Below are positions 53,886-64,000 of a DNA stretch of 64,000 nt, in pieces. The notes under the pieces were generated by a model. That model did not search any database. It was not told the DNA's origin and saw only the letters and a list, made by a program, of their open reading frames with translations. This DNA is from Agarophyton chilense. Taxonomy: Eukaryota; Rhodophyta; Florideophyceae; Gracilariales; Gracilariaceae. The translations under genes were made by a program, and so were the position numbers. The DNA lies in assembly GCA_030374765.1 (NCBI GenBank), contig JARGXX010000097.1, forward strand, positions 248,001 through 312,000, read 5' to 3'. The stretch's first letter is position 1, and each line of letters opens with the position of its first letter.

Positions 53886-56800
53886 ATTTTCTTCAACTAC
53901 AACTATCCGTCCAAGATTTTCCTGGGATCTCAAGAATGTTCCCTGGATAGATGGGAAGGGAAATCAAGATGACTATGATAAATCTGCCTTGCTTTGGGCT
54001 GCCTTCCAAGACAGGCTGCCCGACTCTAACTCGAACAAGAGCCCTGTGGCCTTGTAAGGGATTATGTTGAAGTCTCAAATGTACGGCAGGGCGCGAGACC
54101 TGTGCTCTGAAACCTCAGACACCGACGTGGCCTCGTATACGGGCGAAGAATCGATACGTAAGGCTGAGTACCAACTAGATTCCCTCTCGGTTGTGAGTGA
54201 AGTCTATGCTAACTTTATTGGGCTGCTTCATGTTAAGCATACCACGAATAAATCCTTCAGCAATTTCGAACTCAGATTCGACGCCCAGGCGTCTAAGTTC
54301 AATGCCCAATCAGGAACGGCCAAACTCCCCGAAGCCCTCCTCGCGTTCATTTTCATGCTCCTGTCAAACTCGGCGGTTTAGAACGGGCAGCGTGTCTCCG
54401 TATTGACGGCTGCATCAACAGACACGAAGTTGAAACTGGAGGCCACAACAACTGACTTCCTGAATACCGTGAAGTATAAAAAGATGGCTTCGGTGTTGCG
54501 CCAGTGTAATGATGTTCACAATCCCATACCGACTACTTCGCCCAGTGTTCAACCTCTTTCTGCGAGTGCTGCTCGGATTCTGCCTGGAAACTATAGAAGC
54601 AATAACCGTAATCGTTCGAATGGGCTTTCACCTACGATGAAGTATGACTGCGACACTTGCGGCAAGTATGGTCACTAGAAGAGAAAATATAACCCTCATG
54701 GGTTCTTACCATCCCATGTCAGAAGATTCATTGCTCCTGTATCGACGATACAAGCTCGTTATGGATCTGACGGTGACACCAAGGCCACAAGTCATGACAA
54801 CAAAACGGTGTTATTTAAAACAGTTTCCCTTGGCTGCTCTACAGCAACTATTCATGCTGTTTCTGTACCCGAACGGCTTGGTTCTCTTGTAGACGACGGT
54901 GCACTATACTCAGAGATCGGACAAGTGGTATTGCGACTACTGTTGCAAGAACTCGGCGTTCCTGCTTCTGACACACTGGACCGGATTCCTGACTCCTTAG
55001 ACTGACATACCAGATGAAAGTATGGCACTGGCCAACAAGCAAGCCCTCAACGAAGAATCCTTGGCTCATTTATCCTTACGGCCACATCAGACAACGGGGC
55101 CGTCATCGAGATCACCCACTCAGTTTTGTAAGGATCCTCGCAATGAGTGATAGATAGAAATGTCACCCTTATTTCCAACATCGTACATATCGGACGTAAT
55201 ATACTGTGTTTCAACATTGCAGGAGAGCCTGATTCGATACCCAGAATCGACAAAGGGTTCCTGAGTTACATTCTGGTTGAGAAGTTCACGTCTTCGACAA
55301 AGTACCTCGGTTCTACTTTGTACTCTCTATCGACTGTCACCCTTGAGAAGTCACCTTAATATGATGTCAAGTCCATCGTGGATAAAGTCCACAAATATGT
55401 CTGCGGACATGCATGTTTCAGTGACTTCAAACTGCTGTTGCAACGCAATGGTCTATGGAACCATACGCTTGCAAGGTATGTTGCTGATATCGTGGCTAGC
55501 TGCAAATCCTGTCAATCAACTGCAGTTCCTCCACCAATTCGTAAAGTATCAATAAGAACTCTCTCAAAGTCATTCAATGACGCAGAGTGCGTCGATACTT
55601 GTTCCTAGGTCATCTATGTCTTATACACATCATGCACCTGGTGTTGAGATACTCCACAGTGCATGTTATGTAGACAACTTCTCTTCAAGAAGCCGTCATA
55701 AGATTTGAAGCAAGTTGGGTGTCAGCTTTCTGATACACCGATGCCATACGTAGGAACAACGTTTTCATGATCGGCGCATTTCGAAATTGTTTTAACTCTC
55801 TTGCAATACCCCTGCCCCCCGATGCACCCCGCCGTCATGCTAAAAACGCAATAGAATCAAAACATATGATCTTAAGGAGTGTGTTTATGCGCCTTATTGC
55901 AGAGGCTGGCGACAATTGGATCTTATTCTATAGGCCTACAAATCTGTGACCATCTCAAACGATCTCTACGGTAACAACCAACGCTCGTCATTCAAATTGG
56001 CAAAAGGGTTCAAGAAACCTGTGGGAAATAAGCCAATTCTCACCTCCATACCTGCTAAAATATTTGAAGCAAGAGACCAGTTCATTGCTCGAAGAAAGTT
56101 AGCACGGATTCTCAATTCAAAATCGATCACCGAAGTACCCATATCAACTGGAGATACTTCAGAGATCTTAATCAAGAAATAAAACGAGAAGAAGGGTCAT
56201 TTGTCCAACCTGAAGACAGTGACATTTGTCGACACGCTGGCACGCTCCGTGCCGGTTACAGGTAAAAATGGCAGAGAGATGACAGCTGCTTTTGAAGACA
56301 CTCGGTTGTCACTTCCATATACTAGCTTCTTAAAGCTCGTACAAGGGCGCCTGGATGCCATCAGCAAGGCTAATGAAATCGAGCCAGTGTTACCAATCAT
56401 CAATGAGACCGAGCACGACCGATATGATGCTGACTCTTATGGCTTCATTGCCAACTTTGATGGTGATGACTATGGAAACAAAGCCCATGTTTGAGATAGG
56501 GTCGAGGTCTTCTGGCACCCTGCCGATACCTATTACCCCGGGACCTTACAATCTGAAGCTACTGACGGGCATGTCAATCTATACTACAACGATTGTGGAT
56601 CTGAAGTACTATATATGACAAAAGAAGTTTGGAACTACACTGATATCTTGCCTGCCAACTCAAACAAAGTGGCTGTGCCACTGAAAGTGGTATGAAAAGA
56701 AGACAAAGTCCTCAAATCAATGCTTTATCACTTCGCAAACAAGCCTTTCCTTCAGCATCAGGCGTAAGGGTTTGATCAATATCCAATGCCCAATGCGTAC

Positions 56801-58313
56801 ACCAAAACAGAAGACAGGTTTTTCAAAACTGCTAAGCCAGCGTTTCTTCAGCTCGTTCCGCCCGGCTCCAACATAATAAGTAGTTATACCCTATATATGA
56901 TCAAACAAAATGATGACGGGTCCATGAAACTCAAAGCCCGTGTCGCACCGCATGACAATAAAGATGACATGAAAGATGAGTGTAGCAAAGAATGTGCAAT
57001 TTGTTCTTCTATCGCTCTGCGCATCCTGTAATCGATAGCGTCGCTTGACGGCTGAACGCTGCACAAGGCAGATTAAACAGCTGCTTTTTTTACAAACGGG
57101 AGACACAGAAAAATGTATATGTAACGCCACCGAAACAAATTAGAATGACGTTTACTCATGCCTGGCTACTCATGGCTGCTGCCTATGGATTGATGAATGC
57201 CAACGTAAAGTGATAGAATGCGTCTGACACCATGATGCAACAAATTGAACTCTCACAGTCTGCATACATTTCACAGCTCTTTTACCAGAACGAAAATGAA
57301 AGACTGTTTCTGATAGTAAGAAAGATCGTAGATTACATCAAGCTGACTGGTGAAGAAAACCGTTCTGAAAGGTTCCTAGAAGCCTTCAATGATAAGCTTA
57401 AGTTTGGCGTCATCAAAAATGGCCCAGAGAAAATACGGTTCTTCGAAATTCACACCATCCGAAACAGTGACTTCAACCTCGAAGAGAAGCTGGAATGTGT
57501 CGTCGAATATCCCATCTCGCGTTCGCGACGAAAAGAGTCTGCAGTAATCCTCAACAAGATTGAGAAGTTCACATTTGAATCAATCAACAGTTCATTAAGC
57601 TTTATAGGAACTGCTGCTTCACCGCTGTGCTCATTCTATAGCATCTAACTTCAATTGAAGGCACCTCACATATGCGTGGGTCATTTTATTGAACAAATAA
57701 ACACGGTTAGAAAGCTTAAGAAGCTAGACACTGTGGTTGCATATTCAAGGCGAACTGACAAAGCTGACTACGAACTCAATTTTATGGTATTCTTTGATGC
57801 ATTTCGTATCGATGATGTTCGACAACTGGGAATTATAACTGACCTATTGATAGGCAAGATGCATAAGAATGAAATCTACCATGTTCTCTCCTAGATTTTA
57901 CGCAAGGAAAAGCGCTCAGTGAAAAGTGTGCCAGCAGCAAAAACATTGCATCAGGAGAAGGGATAGATAAAGGGAAGAATGTCAAGAACGTCTATCGAGA
58001 GCTATTGGACATGGAAGTTAAGCTGAAATTTTTATTCGACTCTAAAGACTTGTTCACGTCGATGTCTACGCAGAAATATTCCATCGACTATTCAATCAGA
58101 AGTGATGTCGGCAGCATTAGATTTGAGTTTTGAAACGGAACTGTAGACTCGATCTCATGGATTTCCGGCTTCGTAAATCTAGCTGATCCCCTCACGGAAA
58201 AGGATGGCTGTTTATCTGATGCACTACAGATAATATTGTTTACTGGAAGATTGATCATTGATCTTAGCGATGTGTCTGAGACAAAGAGTTTAAAAAAGCA
58301 TTTCGTTTAGCCG
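53872..58313 (+). pseudogene. copia C gag-pol
   Basis: Block-by-block relative of copia B on the plus strand. Gag: RPRFSWDLKNVPWIDGKGNQ, MYGRARDLCSE, FELRFDAQASKFNAQSGTAK, and CDTCGKYGH cut by a stop (53.9-54.68 kb). Protease: SLVDDGALYSEIG (54.89 kb). Integrase: VHKYVCGHACFSDFKLLLQR, SCKSCQSTA, and NAIESKHMILRSVFMRL (55.39-55.9 kb). Linker: QFIARRKLARILNSKSITE. RT remains: AAAYGLMNANVK, QLFYQNENERLFLIVRKIVD, FGVIKNGPEKIRF (57.2-57.5 kb), with the catalytic pair degraded to VDYI. RNase H: VFFDAFRIDDVRQLGI and LFDSKDLFTSMST-like FDSKDLFTS near 58.04 kb. At least ten stops or shifts. Inactive. Confidence 0.8.
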
Positions 58314-58353
58314 AAAAAAAGAGGAATGTAGACTTCATGGACTTCTAGTGGTA

Positions 58354-58555
58354 CGCACGAGAAAATAAATATTACATTGCAACGTCTTATGTCTATTGAA
58401 ATGTACCACAAAGCACTAGTCTGTAGACAGAACTCTGAACTTTATAAGGACACAGCCTCTGCTGCCAAAAGTAATCTGACTACCGCGCAGCCGCGGGAAA
58501 GCTCCGACTAGCACGAACTGGAACTGTCATAGTACCAAAATACTGCTCAATACTT
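58354..58555 (+). repeat. 3' LTR of copia C
   Basis: Uninterrupted LTR starting CGCACGAGAAAATAA (TG changed to CG) and ending CTCAATACTT. It supplies the reference that shows the gypsy insertion point in the 5' LTR. Confidence 0.8.
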
Positions 58556-59261
58556 ATAAGGTCCTCTTTGTCATTGGATGATGCTCTGAGTAACGTTGTA
58601 ATACTTGTGAGACAGAAGTTGGCCATATGAATGAGTTTGGCAGCTGTTGTGTCGGTAAAAATGGCCAGCGCCACGAAAGGAGAGCGTATAGGGTCAAGGG
58701 GAGAAGAATCAGTTTCATTTGCAATTGTATCGCCCAAATCCAGGACACCAGAGAGAGGTTTAGATTCGTCATACTCGATGTCATTGGTAAAATAACCTGC
58801 TGCTGAAGCGAAGATAGCTCACAGCTGTCCGTTTGATAGAAAAATAATGTCGCGGCTGGAATGATCTGGTAGGTGGATTTGATAACGATCGAAGGGCGTC
58901 GATTACGTTCAGTAGACTTTCGAGGCGGAATATGTTTTCGAGAGGATTGATTCGCAGGCAAAAAAGAAGTCCGTTTCCGTATACCCCCACGTACACGTCG
59001 CACTGCTTTTTTTTTTGCAACACGAACTAGGCGAAAAACATTCTGAGGAACCTTCAGCGGTGTAAATTCATCAATCCCAAAGGACGAAGATGGCGGCGGT
59101 GGTTCATCGGCTAACAATGTAGTATTGTTTTCGGCAAGGTTATAATTGGCCGGTGATGATATCATTACAATGTTTGAAAGGTAATCAAGGACGACGATCT
59201 GTTTGAAAGGTAATAAAGAAAGACGATCAATGTCGTGATCGCGCATGAACCTGGTTGTCAA
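58556..59261 (-). pseudogene. unclassified coding region, putative N-terminal part
   Basis: The minus strand from 59261 is open (MTTRFMRDHDIDRLSLLPFK). It contains DEPPPPSSSFGIDEFTPLKV and a strongly basic stretch VRVAKKKAVRRVRGGIRKRT. A second frame near the copia C edge reads NETDSSPLDPIRSPFVALAI, FTDTTAAKLIHMANFCLTSI and LLRASSNDKEDL, and is then cut by the LTR. Its orientation and position fit it being the front part of the gene whose remainder lies at 40.1-43.2 kb; that join is inference. No domain recognised. Confidence 0.4.
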
Positions 59262-60356
59262 GCTCCCGGAGCCTCGTAGAAAGACGTTTGAGGATTCACA
59301 GTAGGAAATAGTTGTTCATGCGCTTGGATTCACTTGGATATATTCAATCGAAACAAAACCAGTGTCGGTTGGGTACACATCGAAATAACTCGAGTGTCAG
59401 TTGCGCAGGCGGTACGGACCTTCTCACCCACCCGAAGAGAATAGTGGCAAGCGCCGTGGGCTCGGTGCCGGTGCAATTATCTTCGATGGATTCACTTGCG
59501 TGCTGATGAAGCCTGTGGCGTTGCGTAGACGTTTGGCATTTTGAGGTCACCAAGTCGCGTTGCAAGATAAATATTATTATTGGTTTCTTGAAAGGGTCAT
59601 TTTTGTAGTATATTAAGCTATACTACGGACAGAAAAACTTCTTTAGACGATAGCATTTTATTCGTTACGTTGTAGCAATTTTACAACGAGAATAACGAAC
59701 GTGACTACGTATTACTTGAGAGCTTACAAGGAAAGCTCCTGTCTCCGCTTGCTCTCCCGACCTTGGGGCGAAGCGGAACCGCCAGACAGTACTCTTGTTT
59801 CATTTTTGTTATGCATTTGGGCGCATATGCCTACATCCCCACACAGTACGTCAGAGCACCCGGCGAGCGCATCCACCCAATTTGCAGTCCAATCGATGTG
59901 ACGTGCCCACACCGGTAGTTTCGTTGTGTCGTTTCGTTCGAATTCTTTTTCGAAAGTTCAAGGTGTGTCAAGGGGCATAAATGTCTGTGTTGCCATATCG
60001 ATGTCACTATGACACACTGCATGATAAACCACATTCCTCGTTCCTTGAAGGGCCAGTACTTTACCACACAAATCGATATCTTGTTTTCTTGAATGAGAAG
60101 CCAAGGCATTTGAGCTTGCCCACACCCTCACATACAAATCTGGCACGCTGTCGTTCGTTTGTGATTGAAAATGAAGTTGTAATTATTTTATTCATATCAC
60201 CTGCTTAGTGGAGGCTGTTTTCTGTTTTTGTTTCAGGTACAGCGAGCAGAAACCGGTTGCTTTGTGCAGTAGTGAGGACGTAAACGTGTACGTGCCCCCC
60301 CTTTTCAAGAGATTTTCGCTTTCCCGGCGTTGTTAAATAACACATTGAGCGGCTCT
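59262..60356. other. intergenic DNA
   Basis: About 1.1 kb with several short overlapping open frames on both strands, none with a motif or convincing composition. It includes the 3' flank of the secreted-protein gene. Confidence 0.45.
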
Positions 60357-61151
60357 CTAGTGGGACGGCTCGCCGTAGAAAAGATCATCCATCACCACAA
60401 TGTCCTTAAAGAATCGGTGCAAAGTGCGGCGGAAAAAGCCTCGAATGGAGGAATTGCCCAGTTGTACCTTCACTTTGGATATGACTGGAAGAGTTTTCTT
60501 CGGATCGTGGGGATCCACGACAACCAATCCAGCAAAACTTAAGCCCTTGTTCTTAGGCGGAACTTCCACTTTTGCAATTTCGCATCCCTCCTTATCAAAG
60601 TACACCATACGGGTGAGGCGCGGAAGATCGACATCGGTGAACACTGCTCCAAAACCGCTCACTCTCGCCGCCTCATGCTTTGCCGGAATTTGGAATTTGA
60701 CAGTAACACGGTTGGATAGAACGGGGGTAAACAAACGTTTCTGGGAGAACCGGCGGAACTGTTTGGTCACAAAAGCTGGGAGCAAGGACGAGAACCGATC
60801 ATCCTTTGGTGGTGGGGTCCCTGGGTTGGAAACGGCGAATTTACCTCCGCGAGCATGGAACACAGCCCCACGGGTGACGACGTTGTTGAAGAAATTGCCA
60901 GGCATGTTGAAGGGAACGATGTCGGCATCCCAGTTGATGGACCGCTGCCCAGAGGGAAGTGGACCCGGAGCGTTGCCGTTGTTGTCGCCACCCAAAAGGG
61001 TCTTGAAGTCTGCGACGACGGAGGTGAGGCCGTCGGCTTTGTGGGCGGTATGTGTGAGGACCTCAGTGTGGTACTGCGGGCATCGCTTCTGCGAGGCAAG
61101 GGAACACACCAAGAAGCTAGAGAGGCAAAGGGTAAGGATCATTGACTTCAT
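60357..61151 (-). CDS. secreted protein of a bacterial-type family, function unknown
   Basis: 264 residues from ATG 61151, with a signal peptide (residues 1-19, ending SLA). The mature part has conserved-looking blocks: LGGDNNGNAPGPLPSGQRSI (54-72) ending NWD, VPFNMPGNFFNN with RGAVF (79-98), KRLFTPVLSNRVTVKFQIP (138-156), VSGFGAVFTDVDLP (164-177), MVYFDKEG, KGLSFAGLVV (202-211) and the C-terminal VMDDLFYGEP (253-262). I recall this set, including the final MDDxxYGEP, from secreted proteins of unknown function in bacteria; that is memory, not a search. A Lys/Arg-rich insert (RGFFRRTLHRFFK) precedes the last motif. Single exon with its own TATA box. A gene acquired from bacteria is a reasonable inference. 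Confidence 0.75.
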   Translation of the reverse strand: MKSMILTLCLSSFLVCSLASQKRCPQYHTEVLTHTAHKADGLTSVVADFKTLLGGDNNGNAPGPLPSGQRSINWDADIVPFNMPGNFFNNVVTRGAVFHARGGKFAVSNPGTPPPKDDRFSSLLPAFVTKQFRRFSQKRLFTPVLSNRVTVKFQIPAKHEAARVSGFGAVFTDVDLPRLTRMVYFDKEGCEIAKVEVPPKNKGLSFAGLVVVDPHDPKKTLPVISKVKVQLGNSSIRGFFRRTLHRFFKDIVVMDDLFYGEPSH

Positions 61152-61276
61152 TTTGGTGCAGCTAGCAGAAAGTTTGAGCTCGATTAACGCTGGTTATGAC
61201 CTGACTTGTAGTTGCGATAGATTTGAGAGATGTCGTGCTTGGGGGGAACGAGACCTGATAGCTGCGCCGATCGTCT

Positions 61277-61283
61277 CTTTATA
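61277..61283 (-). promoter_or_regulatory. TATA box of the secreted-protein gene
   Basis: The coding strand reads CGTATAAAGAGAC, about 130 bp before the ATG at 61151, with the transcription start expected about 30 bp downstream. Confidence 0.5.
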
Positions 61284-61387
61284 CGAGGGCGCTCCGGTCG
61301 AAGCGGGCGCAATACTCGGTGGCGCTCATGCCGTTCGCCTGTTCGTGAGGGTATTGAGCTGGGGTGCTTTGAATGCCGTGGTCCTCT

Positions 61388-61870
61388 TCAACAATGATCT
61401 CGATCGCGGGGGATGAAGGATACCACGAAGCACAAAGGAACAGTCGCAAATGGCCCCCCTGTGGAACGCACACACTTGGCAACAGTTCTTCCGCAAGCAT
61501 AAGTGGACTGTGTTGCAGATTCTGACGTCAGCGCTCCACCGTGATTGGCGTGGATGAGGAAACGTGGTGGCAAGTGGCGATGCATCTGTGCAGTCTCTGC
61601 ATTGCTGCCCGCTTGTGGGCGACTCTGTAATGGTGGCGTCCTCTGCAGCATCAGCTTGAAGCCATGCCGCATCTCGCTGTCCTCCTCCGTGGCCAGCTGC
61701 ACTGAATCGCCATTCAACCAGCCTAGTTGAATCGAATGGGTCATTGTTTCACCCATTTCTCCTGCGACCCGCCAGTGATACCAATTGAGAGCGATACTCT
61801 TATCGGTCGAGTAGTGTTGGTCGACGAAGGGTAGTTGGCTTTGCTGAGTTGAACCCAGGCTGAAAAGCAT
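61388..61870 (-). CDS. hypothetical open frame upstream of the secreted-protein gene
   Basis: 160 residues on the minus strand. The composition is partly protein-like (STDKSIALNWYHWRVAGEMG, DSVQLATEEDSEMRHGFKLM). There is no signal peptide, membrane segment or known motif. It lies in the same direction as the downstream gene, about 235 bp before its ATG, and covers its putative upstream promoter region. It may be chance or a decayed gene. Confidence 0.25.
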   Translation of the reverse strand: MLFSLGSTQQSQLPFVDQHYSTDKSIALNWYHWRVAGEMGETMTHSIQLGWLNGDSVQLATEEDSEMRHGFKLMLQRTPPLQSRPQAGSNAETAQMHRHLPPRFLIHANHGGALTSESATQSTYACGRTVAKCVRSTGGPFATVPLCFVVSFIPRDRDHC

Positions 61871-61929
61871 TGGTCGCTCTCTTCATTCGAAGATTCGAAG
61901 ACACCTGTTTGTGTTTGGCCATCACACAC

Positions 61930-62900
61930 GTCGTCAAAGATCCCTAAGTACGCTTCCAAACGATTGCAGATACCTGCCAACCGCCCTCAAAACCTTCGCG
62001 GCAGCTGCAAATATGGCATCAAGCACATTGGCACCCACACTCTTCCCCTTCTTTGGCTTCGCTCCGCGTTCACGCCGCATGCGTCTGCGCACTTTTTGCA
62101 ACATTTTGCTGTTGAGCTCCCATCCGTTGGAAGCTCCAGACGCAGGGCTGGCACGAGTCAAACGCAGTTGACACGGGATGTGACTTCGTCGCGCCAAACT
62201 CCATCCCGAGCTGCGCTCGCCTCGCAGCTTGCGCTGAAACGCCTTCACACTAGCCGACCACTCGTCCGCTTCGGCTTGGCTTGTGATTCGGCAGCTCCTT
62301 GCAGGCCACTGTGCGCTTCTTGGTTCGCCGCGCTTCTGGGAGGAAATCAGCGGCGAATGCGATGACAGCCTCGTGCTTTGATCTGCTGCAGATGCCAAGG
62401 GGTTTTGTGGGATGGAGGAGAGACTTTTGAGTCGCGCCGGGGATTTCGAGCCGCCTGGGAGCCCCGAGATCATCGTTTGTTGGAGAGGTACTACGCTTAT
62501 ATCCTCCGGTAGGACTCTATTTTCGAAAACCACGCGGGATACGACTGTGCTAGGGCACCGCATTGCAGAAGGGGCTATGTTGGGTCTGGACGTGTACGCA
62601 GCTCAGCGAGATGACGCGTATTATCAAAATGCTACTGAATTGATGGCAGATCGATTTATGCGGCTACGAGAAGAGGGAATCAAGGTGCCTCAAATTGTTC
62701 CCTTCGGCGTACCGGGCTCAGAACATGTATGTTTGGGATCATTACTTGCCCGCGTGGGCATTCTTTGTACGGTGGCTACGTTGTTAAGGGAGTTTGAGTT
62801 TGAGGTCGATCCGAAGCAAAGCCGGAAGATGAGGTATATTCCGGATACACGACCGAAATCAGGCGTTCAAATTTCGAAAATGAAGAAGAAGTCGTTCTAA
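61930..62900 (+). pseudogene. cytochrome P450, C-terminal part preserved
   Basis: The open frame 62412-62900 (162 residues) has the end of a P450: TRDTTVLGHRIAEGAMLGLD, YAAQRDDAYYQNATELMADR with FM (the PERF-like region), and the heme-binding loop PFGVPGSEHVCLGSLLAR with Cys107 as heme ligand. The loop is two residues longer than the common FxxGxRxCxG. Upstream, plus-strand stretches such as LFPFFGFAPRSRR (62.04 kb) and SSASAWLVIRQLLAG with PRFWEEI (62.26-62.34 kb) could be earlier P450 parts, including the I-helix. They lie in other frames with stops, and the ExxR motif is not seen. It is probably a pseudogene; introns are the alternative. It would have been a membrane-bound oxygenase. Confidence 0.6.
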
Positions 62901-63214
62901 AAGGCGACTGATTCAATGGTGGTTCTGTCAGAGAGATTTAGATAATTGGACTGTTAGCAAGTGAATGTTGTTGGAAGAGCACTAATTCTCTCTATCATAA
63001 TACCATTTCTTGGAACTTGGAGTTATAGACAGGAAATGTTACGTAGATGATACTGAATATCTAGATTTATCTCCCCTACGATATCCTGTTCGGGAAACAT
63101 TTTGTTCCCTATAAATGGCGATGTGAACAAGCCTCATCTGGCCAGCACTCTTGCTAACTCCAAGACACCGCGCACATTAGCGTTAACAGGTTCTGCGTGA
63201 AAAACACGATATCT
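62901..63214. other. intergenic DNA
   Basis: AT-rich 3' flank of the P450 remnant. Nothing recognised. Confidence 0.5.
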
Positions 63215-63538
63215 CTATTGTATCACTGTAACACTATAGTCGTTTAACCTTAGACTTCGACCGTTTCTGAACTGGCGTGAACGATCAGGCCTGTGAACGT
63301 CATACTTTGAAAAAATAAAAAAATAACGGCTGAAAATTAATCCTCCTAGGGAAGCTCTGTCTGCCACTGGATCACCTCTGAGCTCCATCCGTGCACAGCC
63401 CATAATATGCAGTCCTTCAAAATTCTGGTTTGTTGCAAGTTCTCCGAAACTTGGCAAGAAACCAGCTTCTTTGTCAGGCAAATCTACGAAAATCTCCCAC
63501 TCGAGTTCAGGGACAGATTTGTTGGCTGTCGCTGGCAC
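63215..63538 (-). CDS. hypothetical protein fragment
   Basis: 107 residues from ATG 63538 on the minus strand. The first 70 read like real protein (VPELEWEIFVDLPDKEAGFL, NQNFEGLHIMGCARMELRGD, VADRASLGG). The last third is basic and less convincing. No signal peptide or known domain. It may be an exon or the remnant of a longer gene, since it is short and stands alone in AT-rich DNA. Confidence 0.35.
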   Translation of the reverse strand: MPATANKSVPELEWEIFVDLPDKEAGFLPSFGELATNQNFEGLHIMGCARMELRGDPVADRASLGGLIFSRYFFIFSKYDVHRPDRSRQFRNGRSLRLNDYSVTVIQ

Positions 63539-64000
63539 ATCTTTGCAATCTCGAGCGTTTCTGTGGGCGCCATCCTTTGATTGTTACGCGGTAAGGCAAA
63601 CTTGACAATAAACTTCGGCGGATATTAAACTTTTCCGCGACTAAAAAGCACGAAAAGATGTATTTGATATAAATATTCTAAAATAAACATCTTGTTATTT
63701 TTGATAATTTTAAAACGGCGCGCAAACAAATTTTATTGGCCCATACTTACTAAGAGTCAGACTTCACAGCTTTCTACTAGACACTAGATGTGTAAAGTTT
63801 TCTGCAGCCTTCTTACTTCTTCCGTAGCCATAAGCAGACGTGTATATTCTTTCAAAAATTTTCAAAAGAGTGCTTACCATATAAAAATTCTTTTTACACA
63901 ACACATGAAGCTATCTTTTTGGGAAAAAGGTTTCGCGGCATCGCTTACAGCAGCTTCCCGTTTAGTTCCAATTTTTAAGTCACAACCAAGTTTTTAAGAT
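63539..64000. other. AT-rich intergenic DNA
   Basis: No supported feature up to the window end. Confidence 0.5.

Larger units (their letters stand above)
43212..58555 (+). mobile_element. Ty1/copia C, old and decayed, carrying gypsy C inside its 5' LTR
   Basis: The 5' LTR is split: 43212-43341 and 53792-53867 together align with the intact 3' LTR at 58354-58555. The gypsy between them (43342-53791) was inserted after copia C. The inner part from 53868 to 58353 encodes gag, protease, integrase, RT and RNase H pieces close to those of copia B (same family). No clear target duplication was found (caata and ataag at the flanks), which fits its age. Confidence 0.8.

Noticed and set aside
61934-62563. 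Minus-strand open frame of 209 codons across the P450 remnant
   Set aside because: Ser/Arg-rich translation without motif; overlaps the plus-strand P450 signal in GC-rich DNA.
1-64000. CRISPR arrays, bacterial insertion sequences or operons
   Set aside because: No regularly spaced repeats and no bacterial gene organisation; the repeats present are LTRs and one satellite.

Overview
The window is nuclear DNA of a eukaryote, most likely a florideophyte red alga of the Chondrus/Gracilaria type. This is inferred from compact, apparently intronless genes that stand alone in long AT-rich stretches, from three TATA-like boxes about 100-130 bp upstream of start codons, and from a heavy load of nested Ty1/copia and Ty3/gypsy elements. 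No bacterial operon structure, CRISPR array or complete tRNA/rRNA gene was seen. The organism call is inference; the element and gene families are read from the sequence.

Host genes are few. At 5.2-6.5 kb (+) is a secreted copper-monooxygenase-like (LPMO-type) protein with His as its first mature residue and a C-terminal six-cysteine module. At 10.7-12.2 kb (-) is a CotH-type secreted kinase-like protein whose signal peptide is out of frame with the likely start codon across a run of seven C. At 60.4-61.2 kb (-) is a secreted protein of a family I associate with bacteria, a transfer candidate. At 61.9-62.9 kb (+) is the C-terminal part of a cytochrome P450, probably a pseudogene. Several small open frames have no recognisable function.

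Repeats dominate from 13.5 to 59 kb. In order: a degenerate satellite of about 140 bp (13.5-14.1 kb); the 3' half of an old minus-strand copia (14.3-15.5 kb); a long chromodomain gypsy with both LTRs (15.5-24.3 kb) that also carries an antisense gene between pol and the 3' LTR; a minus-strand DDE-type transposase remnant (25.7-27.4 kb); a second gypsy of the same family, cut by a Penelope-like fragment (27.4-30.3 kb); another chromodomain gypsy remnant (30.3-33.0 kb); a copia gag-protease remnant (33.8-35.1 kb); and a nearly intact copia with 90-bp LTRs and a perfect 5-bp target duplication (35.5-40.1 kb).

From 40.1 to 59.3 kb a large unclassified minus-strand coding region has been hit repeatedly. 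An old copia (43.2-58.6 kb) carries a gypsy inside its 5' LTR (43.3-53.8 kb), and a very young copia (46.2-51.4 kb, LTRs differing at about one position) sits inside the RT gene of that gypsy. The three copia elements whose 5' LTR end is visible have a primer site resembling the anticodon stem-loop of initiator tRNA-Met, as in Drosophila copia. In the youngest one the gag start codon lies inside that site.
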